Part shown: positions 1 through 8,333 of the stretch, one piece after another
Position numbering within the stretch: position 1 is the first letter of the stretch
How the letters are laid out: each line of letters opens with the position of its first letter
Origin: JAJXXT01 sp963764465
Lineage (GTDB): Bacteria > Pseudomonadota > Alphaproteobacteria > Acetobacterales > Acetobacteraceae
Length of the DNA: 64,000 bases
Assembly (NCBI GenBank): GCA_963764465.1
Contig: CAVXSO010000007.1
Span: 930,001 to 994,000 of the forward strand
Direction of reading: 5' to 3'
Made by a program: the position numbers and the translations under genes
Notes under the pieces: generated by a model
Database searches by the model: none
What the model saw: the letters and a program-made list of their open reading frames with translations, nothing else
What the model was told of the DNA's origin: nothing

Positions 1-353
1 TCGCGGCGCGGGCCGCCGGCGTCATGCCAATGGGGCTCGTCGGATCGCTCGCGGATTATTCCGATCTCGCTGGATTCCGGGCGATGGCCGAGCGGTCGCG
101 CCGGCTCGGCTTCGAGGGTGCGTCCTGCATCAATCCCGTGCAGGTGCCGGTGCTCAATGCGGCCTTCGCGCCTGACGACAAGGAAATCGGCTGGGCGCGG
201 CGCGTCATGGCGGCGGACGAGGAGGCGCGGGCGCAGGGGCTGGGGGCGGCGAGCGTGGACGGGCGCATGGTCGATGCGCCGATCGTGGCCCGCGCGGCGC
301 GGCTGCTCGCGCGGGCGGAGGCGATCGCCGCGCGGGAATCTCGACATGGATGA
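1..353 (+). CDS. HpcH/HpaI aldolase / CitE-like lyase, C-terminal part (5' truncated by window)
   Basis: The open frame runs in from the window edge (first full codon at 3), leaving 116 residues. It ends in a motif typical of the citrate lyase beta/malyl-CoA lyase family: residues INPVQVPVLNAAF (substrate/CoA side of the TIM barrel) followed by an F-x-P-x-x-x-E segment and VDGRMVDAPIVARA near the C terminus. These enzymes cleave citryl-, malyl- or citramalyl-CoA in the cytosol. The stop codon overlaps the start of the downstream MaoC-like hydratase by 8 nt, so the two are probably co-translated. That pairing is seen in itaconate/citramalate pathways (citramalyl-CoA lyase with itaconyl- or mesaconyl-CoA hydratase), which makes citramalyl-CoA lyase a reasonable guess. 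The true start and the metal-binding residues lie outside the window. Confidence 0.85.
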   Translation, partial: AARAAGVMPMGLVGSLADYSDLAGFRAMAERSRRLGFEGASCINPVQVPVLNAAFAPDDKEIGWARRVMAADEEARAQGLGAASVDGRMVDAPIVARAARLLARAEAIAARESRHG

Positions 354-1161
354 GTTCACCGCCTGGATCGGCCGCTCGCGCGAGGCCGAGGACGAGATCA
401 CCTGCCCGGCGCTGGCCCGCATTGCCGCCATGCTCGGCGATCCGCGCCGCTTCGCGCCGGGTGATCGCGTGCCCGCGCATTGGTACGCGATGTTCTTCCC
501 GGACCTGGCGCCGCCCTCGGGCCTGGGCCCGGACGGGCATCCGGCGAAGGGGGAGTTCCTGCCGCCGGTGCCCCTGCCGCGGCGCATGTTCGCCGGGCGG
601 CGCGTGGCGCTGCTGGGCACGCTGCGCGCGGGCGACGCGGCGGTGAAGCGCTCCACGATCACGGGCATCACGCCCAAGCAGGGCCGCAGCGGCGCGCTGG
701 TGTTCGTCGCTCTGCGCCACGAGATCCTGGTCCGCGGCGAGGCGGTGGTGACGGAAGAGCAGGACGTTGTCTACCGCGAGGCGAGCGGAAACGGTGGCGC
801 CGGAGGCGGAGGCGAGGGCGAGGCGGTGCCGGGTGGCACGTGGCAGGCGGAGTTCACGCCGGACCCGGTGTTGCTGTTCCGCTACTCGGCCATCACCTTC
901 AATGGCCATCGCATCCATTACGACGCCGATTACGTGCGCGACGTGGAGGGCTATCCGGGCCTTGTCGTGAATGGCGGGTTGACGCTCCTGATGCTCCTGG
1001 AGGCCGCCGGGCGCGCCCTGGGCGGCGTTCCAACGCGCTATTCCGCCCGCAACCATCGCCCGCTTTTCGTGGGCTCCAAGGTCACGCTGGCGGGCGACGC
1101 CGAGGGCGCGTGGGCCGTGGATGCCGCCGGCAGGCTCGCGGTGCGGGCCGCGTTCGGCTGA
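346..1161 (+). CDS. MaoC/FAS1-dehydratase-like acyl-CoA hydratase
   Basis: This 271-residue protein starts at ATG 346, inside the end of the CitE-like gene. The N-terminal half is a degenerate hot-dog (FAS1_DH-like) region with a conserved WYAMFFPD segment near residue 50. The C-terminal half carries the catalytic hot-dog signature ITFNGHRIHYDADY (about residues 184-197) with the usual Asp/His pair, then a PGLVVNGGL segment. The architecture matches mesaconyl-C4-CoA / itaconyl-CoA hydratases and HTD2-like 3-hydroxyacyl-thioester dehydratases. Together with the preceding lyase it suggests conversion of a C5 unsaturated CoA ester to citramalyl-CoA and cleavage to acetyl-CoA plus pyruvate. Family membership is read from the sequence; the substrate is inferred. 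A Gly/Glu-rich linker sits around residues 146-160. Confidence 0.8.
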   Translation: MDEFTAWIGRSREAEDEITCPALARIAAMLGDPRRFAPGDRVPAHWYAMFFPDLAPPSGLGPDGHPAKGEFLPPVPLPRRMFAGRRVALLGTLRAGDAAVKRSTITGITPKQGRSGALVFVALRHEILVRGEAVVTEEQDVVYREASGNGGAGGGGEGEAVPGGTWQAEFTPDPVLLFRYSAITFNGHRIHYDADYVRDVEGYPGLVVNGGLTLLMLLEAAGRALGGVPTRYSARNHRPLFVGSKVTLAGDAEGAWAVDAAGRLAVRAAFG

Positions 1162-1256
1162 CCGCCAGCCGCGCTTCGCGTTTCGGCCGATTGGATGAGG
1201 CCGATTGCAAGGGGGCGGGGGCTGCGGCATGACGTGCCGGTGGGCACGGTAGCGAC

Positions 1257-2705
1257 ATGACGGCCGGGACGGATCTGCTGGCGGCGATGGCTGGGCACCG
1301 CGTCGTCGTGCTCGGCGACGCCATGCTGGATCGTTACGTCGCCGGCGAGGTGCGCCGCATCTCGCCCGAAGCGCCGATCCCCGTGCTGCGCGCGCGCGAG
1401 CGGCGGGAGGTGGCGGGCGGAGCCGCCAATGCCGCGCTGAATGTTGCCTCGCTTGGCGGCCAGGCGGTGCTGGTTGCCGCCGTGGGGAAGGACGAGGCTG
1501 CGGCGGGGCTGCGAGCGGCACTCGAAGGCGTCGAGACGCGCTTCGTCGAGGCGCCGCGCCCGACCACGGTGAAGACCCGTTTCGTCGCCGGCGGCCAGCA
1601 GATGCTGCGCCTCGACGAGGAGGAAGCCGGTCCGGTCGATGCCGCGACCGAAGACGGGCTGCTGGCCGCGACCCGTGCGGCACTGGAGGGCGCGCGGGCG
1701 CTGATCCTGTCGGACTACGCCAAGGGCACGCTGACGGACCGCGTGCTCGCCGGCGCCATCGCGGCGGCGCGGGAAGCGCGCGTTCCGGTCGTCGTCGATC
1801 CCAAGCGGCAGGATTTTTCGGCCTATGAGGGCGCGACTGTGGTGGCGCCCAACGCGCTCGAGATCACGCGCGCTACGGGCCTGGCGGCGGGCGACGACGA
1901 ATCGGCCGCCCTCGCCTGCCGCGCGGCGCTCGTGCAGGCGCGGGCCGAGGCGATCCTGCTGAAGCGCTCGGAAATGGGCCTCACGCTGCTGCCGCGCAAC
2001 GGGGCGGCGCTGCACATACCGGCGCGCGCGCGCGAAGTGGCGGACGTTTCCGGCGCGGGCGACACGCTGGTCGCCGCCTTCGCGCTGGCGCTTGCCGCGG
2101 GTGCGGCGCTCGCCGATGCCGCGCGGCTTGGCAACGAGGCCGCGGGGCTGGCAGTCGCGCATCACGGCACGGCGGCGGTGACGCGCGCGGAGCTTGCGGC
2201 GGCCCTGCACCAGGGCGAAGTGCTGGCGCTCGACGACAAGGTCGTGGGCGAGGAAGCGGCCCTCGCGCGCATCGCCGCCTGGCGCGCCGCGGGGCTTTCC
2301 GTGGGCTTCACCAACGGCTGCTTCGACCTCATCCACCCCGGCCATGTGCGCCTGCTCGCCCGCGCGCGTGCGGCCTGCGACCGGCTGGTGGTGGCGCTCA
2401 ACACTGATGCGTCGGTAAAGCGGCTCAAGGGGCAGGAGCGGCCGGTACAGTCCGAGACGGCGCGGGCGACGGTGATGGCCTCCATCGCGTCCGCCGACCT
2501 CGTGATGCTGTTCGACGAGGACACGCCGGAGCGGCTGATCCGCGCGATCAGGCCCGACGTGCTGATCAAGGGTGCCGACTACACGGTGGCGACCGTGGTC
2601 GGTGCCGATTTCGTGCAGGCCCATGGCGGACGAGTGGTGCTGATCCCGCTCGAGGCAGGGCATTCCACAACCGCAACAATCTCGCGCATCCATGCCGGCA
2701 GCTGA
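1257..2705 (+). CDS. hldE: Bifunctional heptose-7-phosphate kinase / heptose-1-phosphate adenylyltransferase
   Basis: The protein has 482 residues, the usual HldE length. Residues 1-315 form a PfkB/ribokinase domain with a VAGGAANAALNVA sugar-binding segment and the SGAGDT motif at 265-270 (D269 is the expected catalytic base). Residues about 343-482 form a cytidylyltransferase-like domain with NGCFDLIHPGH, the nucleotide-binding HxGH-type signature. It phosphorylates D-glycero-D-manno-heptose-7-phosphate and later adenylylates heptose-1-phosphate, giving the ADP-heptose precursor for LPS core or other heptosylated glycans. No gmhA, gmhB or hldD is next to it. Its end overlaps the cysD start by 14 nt, so the heptose and sulfate-activation genes form one transcription unit. 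A GT9-like glycosyltransferase five genes downstream is a candidate user of a heptose donor. Confidence 0.95.
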   Translation: MTAGTDLLAAMAGHRVVVLGDAMLDRYVAGEVRRISPEAPIPVLRARERREVAGGAANAALNVASLGGQAVLVAAVGKDEAAAGLRAALEGVETRFVEAPRPTTVKTRFVAGGQQMLRLDEEEAGPVDAATEDGLLAATRAALEGARALILSDYAKGTLTDRVLAGAIAAAREARVPVVVDPKRQDFSAYEGATVVAPNALEITRATGLAAGDDESAALACRAALVQARAEAILLKRSEMGLTLLPRNGAALHIPARAREVADVSGAGDTLVAAFALALAAGAALADAARLGNEAAGLAVAHHGTAAVTRAELAAALHQGEVLALDDKVVGEEAALARIAAWRAAGLSVGFTNGCFDLIHPGHVRLLARARAACDRLVVALNTDASVKRLKGQERPVQSETARATVMASIASADLVMLFDEDTPERLIRAIRPDVLIKGADYTVATVVGADFVQAHGGRVVLIPLEAGHSTTATISRIHAGS

Positions 2706-3615
2706 GAGCCTCGCGGACGGACGGGTCCTGCCTGCGCATCTTGCGCGGCTCGAGGCGGAGAGCGTGCACATCATCCGCGAGGTGGCGGCGGAAGCGAAGA
2801 AGCCAGTGCTGCTCTATTCGATCGGCAAGGATTCCAGCGTGCTGCTGGAGCTGGTGCGCCGAGCCTTCGCGCCCGCGCGCATCCCCTTCCCGGTACTGCA
2901 TATCGACACGCTGTGGAAATTCGCGGCGATGATCCGGTTCCGGGACGAAACCGCGAAGCGGTTCGGCCTCGACCTGATCGTCCACACCAATCCCGCGCGG
3001 CTCAGCCCGTTCCAGCACGCCACGGCCTATTACACGCACGCGATGAAGACGGAGGCGCTGAAGCAGGCGCTGACCGAAGGCGGGTTCGACGCGGCATTCG
3101 GCGGCGCCCGGCGCGACGAGGAAGCATCGCGCGCCAAGGAGCGCATCGTCTCGGTGCGTGGCCCGGCGCATGACTGGGACCCGAAGCGCCAGCGGCCGGA
3201 GTTCTGGAAGCTGGTGAACCTGCGCACGCCGCAGGGCGGCTCCGTGCGGGTCTTTCCGCTGTCGAACTGGACCGAGACGGATGTCTGGCATTACATCCTC
3301 GCCCGCCGCATTCCCGTGGTCGATCTCTATCTCGCGGCCGCTCGCCAGGTGGTGGAGCGCGACGGCACGCTGATCGTGGTGGACGATCCCGCGCGCATGA
3401 CCTGGCGCGCGGGCGAGCGCGCGGAGGAGCGCATGGTGCGTTTCCGCTCGCTCGGCTGCTGGCCGCATACCGGCGCGGTCCTCTCGCAGGCGACGACGCT
3501 CGAGGAGGTGGTTGCCGAGACGCTCGCCGCACGCCAGTCCGAGCGTGGCGGCCGGCTCATCGACCGCGATCCTGCCGACAGCATGGAACGCAAGAAACGC
3601 GAGGGGTACTTTTGA
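2692..3615 (+). CDS. cysD: Sulfate adenylyltransferase subunit 2 (ATP sulfurylase small subunit)
   Basis: This 307-residue CysD has the PP-loop ATP pyrophosphatase motif YSIGKDSS at residues 42-49, followed by the conserved HIDTLWKF and a GARRDEEASRAKER segment. CysD makes adenosine 5'-phosphosulfate (APS) from ATP and sulfate, driven by GTP hydrolysis in the partner CysN encoded next. The ATG at 2692 lies inside the 3' end of hldE. Full-length C-terminal residues (SMERKKREGYF) are present, so the gene looks intact. No APS/PAPS reductase (cysH) or sulfite reductase lies in this run. The nearby sulfotransferase suggests that sulfation, rather than assimilation, is at least one output. Confidence 0.95.
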   Translation: MPAAESLADGRVLPAHLARLEAESVHIIREVAAEAKKPVLLYSIGKDSSVLLELVRRAFAPARIPFPVLHIDTLWKFAAMIRFRDETAKRFGLDLIVHTNPARLSPFQHATAYYTHAMKTEALKQALTEGGFDAAFGGARRDEEASRAKERIVSVRGPAHDWDPKRQRPEFWKLVNLRTPQGGSVRVFPLSNWTETDVWHYILARRIPVVDLYLAAARQVVERDGTLIVVDDPARMTWRAGERAEERMVRFRSLGCWPHTGAVLSQATTLEEVVAETLAARQSERGGRLIDRDPADSMERKKREGYF

Positions 3616-3694
3616 GCACCACGCGCAGGAAATTGGCGGCTGGGTCGTCGCGGGGAATCGTTTCGATGTTGCGCCGGACGAGCGTTAGCCGTTG

Positions 3695-5563
3695 ATGGAC
3701 AGAGACGATTTCCTCGCGAGCCAGGCCGGCGTCGGCACCCTGCGCTTCATGACCTGCGGCAGCGTCGACGACGGGAAGTCCACGCTGATCGGCCGGCTGC
3801 TGCACGAGAGCGGGCAGATCTTCGAGGACCACATGGCGCGCGTCGCGGCGCTTTCCGCGCGGCACGGCACAACGGGCGACGAGCCGGATCTCGCCCTGCT
3901 GCTCGACGGGCTGGAGGACGAGCGCGCGCAGGGCATCACCATCGATGTCGCCTGGCGCTACTTCGGCACGCCGCGCCGCCGCTTCATCGTGGCCGATGCG
4001 CCGGGACATGCGCAATACACGCGCAACATGGCTACCGCCGCCGCGTCGGCCGACCTCGCGGTGCTGCTGGTGGATGCGCGCACGGGGCTCCTGGAGCAGA
4101 CGCGCCGGCACGCCGCGATTGCGGCGCTGATGGGCGTCGGCCGGCTCGTGCTCGCGATCAACAAGATGGACCTCGTGGGCTTCGACGAGGCCCCGTTCGG
4201 TGCCATCGCCGCCGACTTCGGCAGGCTCGCGCGCTCGCTCGGCATCGACCTCTACACCGCGATCCCGCTCTCGGCGCGCTACGGCGACAACGTCACGCGC
4301 CCGAGCGAGCGGCTCGCGTGGTTCCACGGCCCGACGCTGCTTGGCCATCTCGAGACCGTTGCGATCCCGTCATTGGCGGAGGGGCCGTTCCGGCTGCCGG
4401 TGCAGGGCGTGGTGCGGCTCGACGAATCGACGCGCGGCTATGCGGGCAGCATCGCGCGCGGGCGCCTCGCCGCGGGCGAACAGGTGCGGCTCGCGCGCAG
4501 CAACCGCGAGGCCACCGTCGCGCGCATCATCGGCATGGATGGCGACGCCAGCGCAGCCGTTGCGGGCGAGGCCGTGACGCTTGCCTTCGACCGGCAGCTC
4601 GACATCGCCCGCGGCGAAGTCGTCGGTGCCGGCGAGGCCGTGCCCATGGCCGCGCGCTGCGAGGCGGATTTGGTGTGGCTGCACGAGGCCGAGCTGTTTC
4701 CCGGCCGCTCCTACCTGCTGCGGATCGGTACCGCGACGGTGCCGGCGAGCGTGGTGCGCATCCGCGACCGGCTCGACCCCGCGACGATGGCGCGCGCACC
4801 GGCGGAGACGCTCGGCATGAACGACATCGCACGGGTCTCGCTCCAGCTCGGCGCGCCGGTGCCCATGGAGCGCTACCGTGACAGCCGCGACCTGGGCGGG
4901 TTCATTCTGATCGAGCGACAGGACGGGGCAACGGTTGCCGCCGGCATGGTGGCTGAGATCCAGGCGGCGACCGAGATCACGCGCCACGCCACGGTGCTCG
5001 ATCGCGCGGCGCGCGCGGCGCTGATGGGGCAGAGGCCGGCGCTGGTGTGGTTCACCGGGCTTTCCGGCGCCGGCAAGTCCACGATCGCCGACCTCGTCGA
5101 ACAACGCCTGCATGCCGAGGGGCGGCACGTGTTTCTGCTCGATGGCGATGCGCTGCGAACGGGGCTCAACCGCGATCTCGGCTTCGGCGAGGGCGACCGG
5201 GTCGAGAACATCCGGCGCGCCGCGGAGGTCGGGCGGCTGATGTGCGAGGCGGGGCTGATCGTGCTCGCCTGCTTCATCTCCCCCTACCGCGCTGACCGCG
5301 CCGCCGCGCGCGAGCGCTTCGAGGACGGGATGTTCCTCGAAGTGTTCGTGGACACGCCGGTCGATGAATGCCGCAAGCGTGACACCAAGGGCCTCTATCG
5401 CCGGGCGGACGCCGGGGAGATCCGCAACTTCACGGGAGTCTCGGCGCCCTATGAACCGCCCGAGGCGCCGGAGCTGCGGCTGGACACGCTCGACCGGACG
5501 GTCGCGGAGGCGGCCGACGACGTGGTGGCGATGCTGCGTGCGCGCGGGATCGTGCCGGAATAA
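3695..5563 (+). CDS. cysNC: CysN-CysC fusion: sulfate adenylyltransferase GTPase subunit / APS kinase
   Basis: This is a 622-residue fusion. The N-terminal EF-Tu-like GTPase has the P loop GSVDDGKST at residues 22-30, then DAPGH and NKMD guanine-recognition motifs and beta-barrel domains to about residue 440. The C-terminal APS kinase has its own P loop GLSGAGKST (from about residue 455), a FISPYRADR segment and the DTKGLYRRA region. The protein stimulates CysD to form APS and then phosphorylates it to PAPS, the universal sulfate donor. I placed the start at ATG 3695; a TTG one codon upstream is also in frame. The gap from cysD is 79 nt. NodQ/CysNC fusions are common in alphaproteobacteria and often accompany sulfotransferases. 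Confidence 0.95.
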   Translation: MDRDDFLASQAGVGTLRFMTCGSVDDGKSTLIGRLLHESGQIFEDHMARVAALSARHGTTGDEPDLALLLDGLEDERAQGITIDVAWRYFGTPRRRFIVADAPGHAQYTRNMATAAASADLAVLLVDARTGLLEQTRRHAAIAALMGVGRLVLAINKMDLVGFDEAPFGAIAADFGRLARSLGIDLYTAIPLSARYGDNVTRPSERLAWFHGPTLLGHLETVAIPSLAEGPFRLPVQGVVRLDESTRGYAGSIARGRLAAGEQVRLARSNREATVARIIGMDGDASAAVAGEAVTLAFDRQLDIARGEVVGAGEAVPMAARCEADLVWLHEAELFPGRSYLLRIGTATVPASVVRIRDRLDPATMARAPAETLGMNDIARVSLQLGAPVPMERYRDSRDLGGFILIERQDGATVAAGMVAEIQAATEITRHATVLDRAARAALMGQRPALVWFTGLSGAGKSTIADLVEQRLHAEGRHVFLLDGDALRTGLNRDLGFGEGDRVENIRRAAEVGRLMCEAGLIVLACFISPYRADRAAARERFEDGMFLEVFVDTPVDECRKRDTKGLYRRADAGEIRNFTGVSAPYEPPEAPELRLDTLDRTVAEAADDVVAMLRARGIVPE

Positions 5564-5589
5564 GGGGTCATCGGGGCGGGGGTGCCGCC

Positions 5590-6369
5590 ATGGGGGGAGC
5601 CGTGAGTTCTCTGACAGTGCCGGCGACGGTCTTCGTGTGCACGTTCGGCGCGTCGATGCTCGGCATGGTGCTGCATCGCCGCCTGCCGAAGAGCCATCTC
5701 GATGGTGACTCGCGCGATGTCGTGAAGCTGGTCCTGGGGCTGATCGCAACGATCGCGGCCCTGGTCCTGGGGCTGCTCACTGCCTCGGCACAGGGCACGT
5801 TCAGTTCGCAGAACAGCGCGCTGCGCCTGATGTCGGCGAATCTCATCGCGCTCGATCGCGACCTCGCGTATTACGGTCCCGAGACGACGCCGATCCGACG
5901 GCAGCTGCTGCAGGATATCTCCAAGGCGCATGACGAAATCTGGTCGAGCGACGGGCTTCGGCCCCGCTACCTCGATCCGAGTTCGATGCAGGAGGAAGCA
6001 GAGCGCCTCTATGCCGCGCTGCAGGGCCTGCCGGGCAGGACCGATGCCCAGCAATACGCCAGGAGTCAGGCGCTGCAGCTCGCCGCCGCCATTCAGCAGA
6101 CGCGGTTGCTGATGTTCGAGCAACTGGAGGGCTCGATTCCGGCGCCGTTCCTCGCCGTGCTGGTGTTCTGGCTCTCGGTGCTGTTTCTCGGCTTCGGTCT
6201 GTTCGCCCGCGGTCACGCGACCGTGCTGGCGGCGATGCTGGTCGGATCGCTGTCGGTCTCGACGGCCACGTTCCTCATCCTCGAACTGAACGCACCTTAT
6301 GGCGGCATCATCCAGCTCTCGGACGAGCCCATCCGCAACGTCATTGCCGAGCTCAGCCGGACGCGCTGA
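5590..6369 (+). CDS. DUF4239 (bestrophin-like domain) membrane protein
   Basis: The 259-residue protein has two N-terminal hydrophobic helices (about residues 9-27 and 46-66, the second containing LGLIATIAALVLGLLTAS), a soluble middle segment rich in alpha-helical residues, and two C-terminal helices (about 182-222). The LVLGLLTA-x-AQ-x-x-F-x-x-Q-N pattern is typical of DUF4239, a family of unknown function distantly likened to bestrophin channels. It sits 27 nt after cysNC on the same strand and ahead of the sulfotransferase, so it may be co-transcribed. I cannot say whether it takes part in sulfate handling. ATG 5590 is the first start that keeps the full first helix. Confidence 0.75.
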   Translation: MGGAVSSLTVPATVFVCTFGASMLGMVLHRRLPKSHLDGDSRDVVKLVLGLIATIAALVLGLLTASAQGTFSSQNSALRLMSANLIALDRDLAYYGPETTPIRRQLLQDISKAHDEIWSSDGLRPRYLDPSSMQEEAERLYAALQGLPGRTDAQQYARSQALQLAAAIQQTRLLMFEQLEGSIPAPFLAVLVFWLSVLFLGFGLFARGHATVLAAMLVGSLSVSTATFLILELNAPYGGIIQLSDEPIRNVIAELSRTR

Positions 6370-6385
6370 AGAGCACCGATCCTGG

Positions 6386-6440
6386 CGCCGCGGGATTGGG
6401 CGCCGCGGGATTGGGCGCCGTGGGATTGGGCGGCGCGGTG
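6386..6440. repeat. 15-bp tandem repeat (3 copies plus a partial)
   Basis: Three head-to-tail copies of CGCCGCGGGATTGGG occupy 6386-6400, 6401-6415 and 6416-6430 (the third has one C-to-T change). A partial fourth copy, CGGCGCGG, follows. The array lies in the 140-bp space between the DUF4239 gene and the sulfotransferase gene. Confidence 0.9.
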
Positions 6441-6509
6441 CCCGACCTTGCTGCTTTTTTGCGTATCGCCGCCATGGCATAAGCACGCGATGACAAAAGG
6501 GGGTCTTGC

Positions 6510-8333
6510 GTGAGCGCAGCCGTCCAGGAGCTTTGCCGTTGCGGCAGCGGCCTTCGTGCCGCGCGCTGCTGCTCAATGGTGCCGGGCTCGTTGCCGCCCG
6601 CCGCCGCGTCCCGCCACCTCGTCCCCCTCGTCGAGCGCGCCATCCAGGCGCACCGGCATGGCGCGCCGGAAACCGCGGAAAAACTGGCGCTCGAGGTGCT
6701 GGAGCTGGCGCCGGACCGGCCGGGCGCGCTCTCGGTCCTCTATGAAATCCGCAAGGCGCAGGGCAACCGCACGGCGACCGAGGCGCTGGCGCGCCGCCTG
6801 GTGGCGCTCGATCCCGACAATTTCCCCGCCACGAACGAACTGGCGCTGCTGCTGCTCAACAAGGGCGACCTGGCGGAGGCGGAGGCGCACGCGCGCAATG
6901 CGGTGCGCATCGCGCCGGAAAACGCCCAGTCCCACAATCTCATGGGCATGATCCTGACCGAGGCACAGCGCCCGCAAGTCGCGGAATACCATTACCGCCG
7001 TGCGCTCGAACTTTCCGGCGCGCGCGATCCGATACTGCTCGCCAACCTTGCCTGGAACCTCAAGAACCAGGGGCGGATGGCGGAGTCCCGCGCGCTCTAC
7101 GAGGAGAGCATCGCCGCCGCCCCCGAGGTGCGCCAAACCCTGCTCGGCTGGGCGCGCATGGAGGAGGCGGACCGCAATTTCGATCGCGCCATGGAGCTCC
7201 TCGACAAGCTGGAGGCGCTTGCGCCGGACGACGTGGGCATGAAGGTGGCGCGCGCCGTGGTGCTCGGCCGGCAGAAAAAGCCGGCGGAGGCGGTCGCGGT
7301 GCTGGACGCAATGGCCGCCGAGCGCGAGGGCGCGCGGCTCGGCCCCAACGAGCTGCTGGAGAAGGGCAGGCTGCTCGACAGCCTCGGCGAGTTCGAGGCC
7401 GCGGGCAGGGCGTTCATCGAGGGCAAGCAGCTCGCGCGCGAGCTGTCCGGCCAGCAATACCTCGACCAGCACGCCAACAACATGATCGCGCGGCTCAAGG
7501 GGTTCTTCACCCAGGGGCGGCTCAAGCTGCTGCCGCGCGCCGGTGTGCGGACGGATGTGCCGCAGCCGATCTTCATCCTCGGCTTTCCGCGCTCCGGCAC
7601 CACGCTGGTGGAACAGACACTGACGGCGCACCCGATGATTGCCGCGGGCGATGAGCTGCCGCTCATCAACGACCTCACGCAGATGATGCCGCGCATGCTC
7701 AACTCGCCGCTGGCCTATCCCGAGGCGCTGGCCGAGCTGTGGATGGGCGACCAGCGCGATGGGCTGGACCGGCTGCGCGACAACTACCTCGCGCGCGCGC
7801 GGCAGATGGGGGTCGTGCGCGACGACGCGCCATGGTTCACGGACAAGATGCCGCTCAACGAGACGCATCTCGGCCTCATCGCGCTGCTGTTCCCGGCATC
7901 CCCCCAGATCCATGTCATCCGCCATCCGCTCGACGTGATGGTCTCGGCGATCTCCAACCTCTTCACCCACGGCCTCTATTGCGGCCACGCGCTGGAGACG
8001 GCGGCGACGCACTACGTGCGGGTGATGGAGCTGGTGGAACATTATCGCGCCGAAATGAGCCTCAAATACCTGCCGATCCGCTACGAGGACATGATTACGG
8101 ACCAGGAGGCGACCGTGCGCTCGCTGCTCGGCTTCGTGGGTGTCGAGTGGTACGAGGGCTGCCTCGACTTCCACCAGAACCGCCGCTACGCCCGGACCGC
8201 GAGCTACGCACAGGTGACCGAGAAGCTTTACGACCGCTCCGTCGGTCGCTGGCGGCACTACCGCGCGGTGCTGGAGCCCGCGATCCCGATCCTGGCACCG
8301 ATCATGGAGAAGCTCGGGTACACGACTGAATGA
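6510..8333 (+). CDS. TPR-repeat sulfotransferase with N-terminal SEC-C-like cysteine motif
   Basis: This 607-residue protein starts at GTG 6510, with GGGGG six bases upstream as the ribosome site. Residues 9-21 hold CRCGSGLRAARCC, which resembles the zinc-binding SEC-C motif. Residues about 40-330 are tetratricopeptide-like helical repeats. The C-terminal third is a sulfotransferase with the 5'-phosphosulfate loop GFPRSGTT at 358-365 and the 3'-phosphate-binding stretch VIRHPLDVMVSAISN from 469. It should transfer sulfate from PAPS, which CysD and CysNC upstream would supply. The TPR part may bind the acceptor, as in TPR-linked protein or glycan sulfotransferases. No signal peptide is seen, so the reaction is cytosolic. 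It ends in an ATGA overlap with the next gene. The acceptor cannot be read from the sequence. Confidence 0.9.
   Translation: MSAAVQELCRCGSGLRAARCCSMVPGSLPPAAASRHLVPLVERAIQAHRHGAPETAEKLALEVLELAPDRPGALSVLYEIRKAQGNRTATEALARRLVALDPDNFPATNELALLLLNKGDLAEAEAHARNAVRIAPENAQSHNLMGMILTEAQRPQVAEYHYRRALELSGARDPILLANLAWNLKNQGRMAESRALYEESIAAAPEVRQTLLGWARMEEADRNFDRAMELLDKLEALAPDDVGMKVARAVVLGRQKKPAEAVAVLDAMAAEREGARLGPNELLEKGRLLDSLGEFEAAGRAFIEGKQLARELSGQQYLDQHANNMIARLKGFFTQGRLKLLPRAGVRTDVPQPIFILGFPRSGTTLVEQTLTAHPMIAAGDELPLINDLTQMMPRMLNSPLAYPEALAELWMGDQRDGLDRLRDNYLARARQMGVVRDDAPWFTDKMPLNETHLGLIALLFPASPQIHVIRHPLDVMVSAISNLFTHGLYCGHALETAATHYVRVMELVEHYRAEMSLKYLPIRYEDMITDQEATVRSLLGFVGVEWYEGCLDFHQNRRYARTASYAQVTEKLYDRSVGRWRHYRAVLEPAIPILAPIMEKLGYTTE

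Noticed and set aside
205..1683. Long minus-strand open frame opposite the hydratase and hldE
   Set aside because: It overlaps genes with clear family motifs, has no ribosome site, and its Arg/Pro/Ala-rich composition is the typical shadow of a GC-rich coding strand.
4370..5749. 459-codon minus-strand frame opposite cysNC
   Set aside because: Antisense to an intact CysN-CysC gene with unambiguous motifs; no family pattern is visible in the shadow.
6490..6513. 7-codon ATG frame with GTGA overlap before the sulfotransferase
   Set aside because: It arises from the ribosome site sequence itself and has no separate Shine-Dalgarno; chance is the better explanation.
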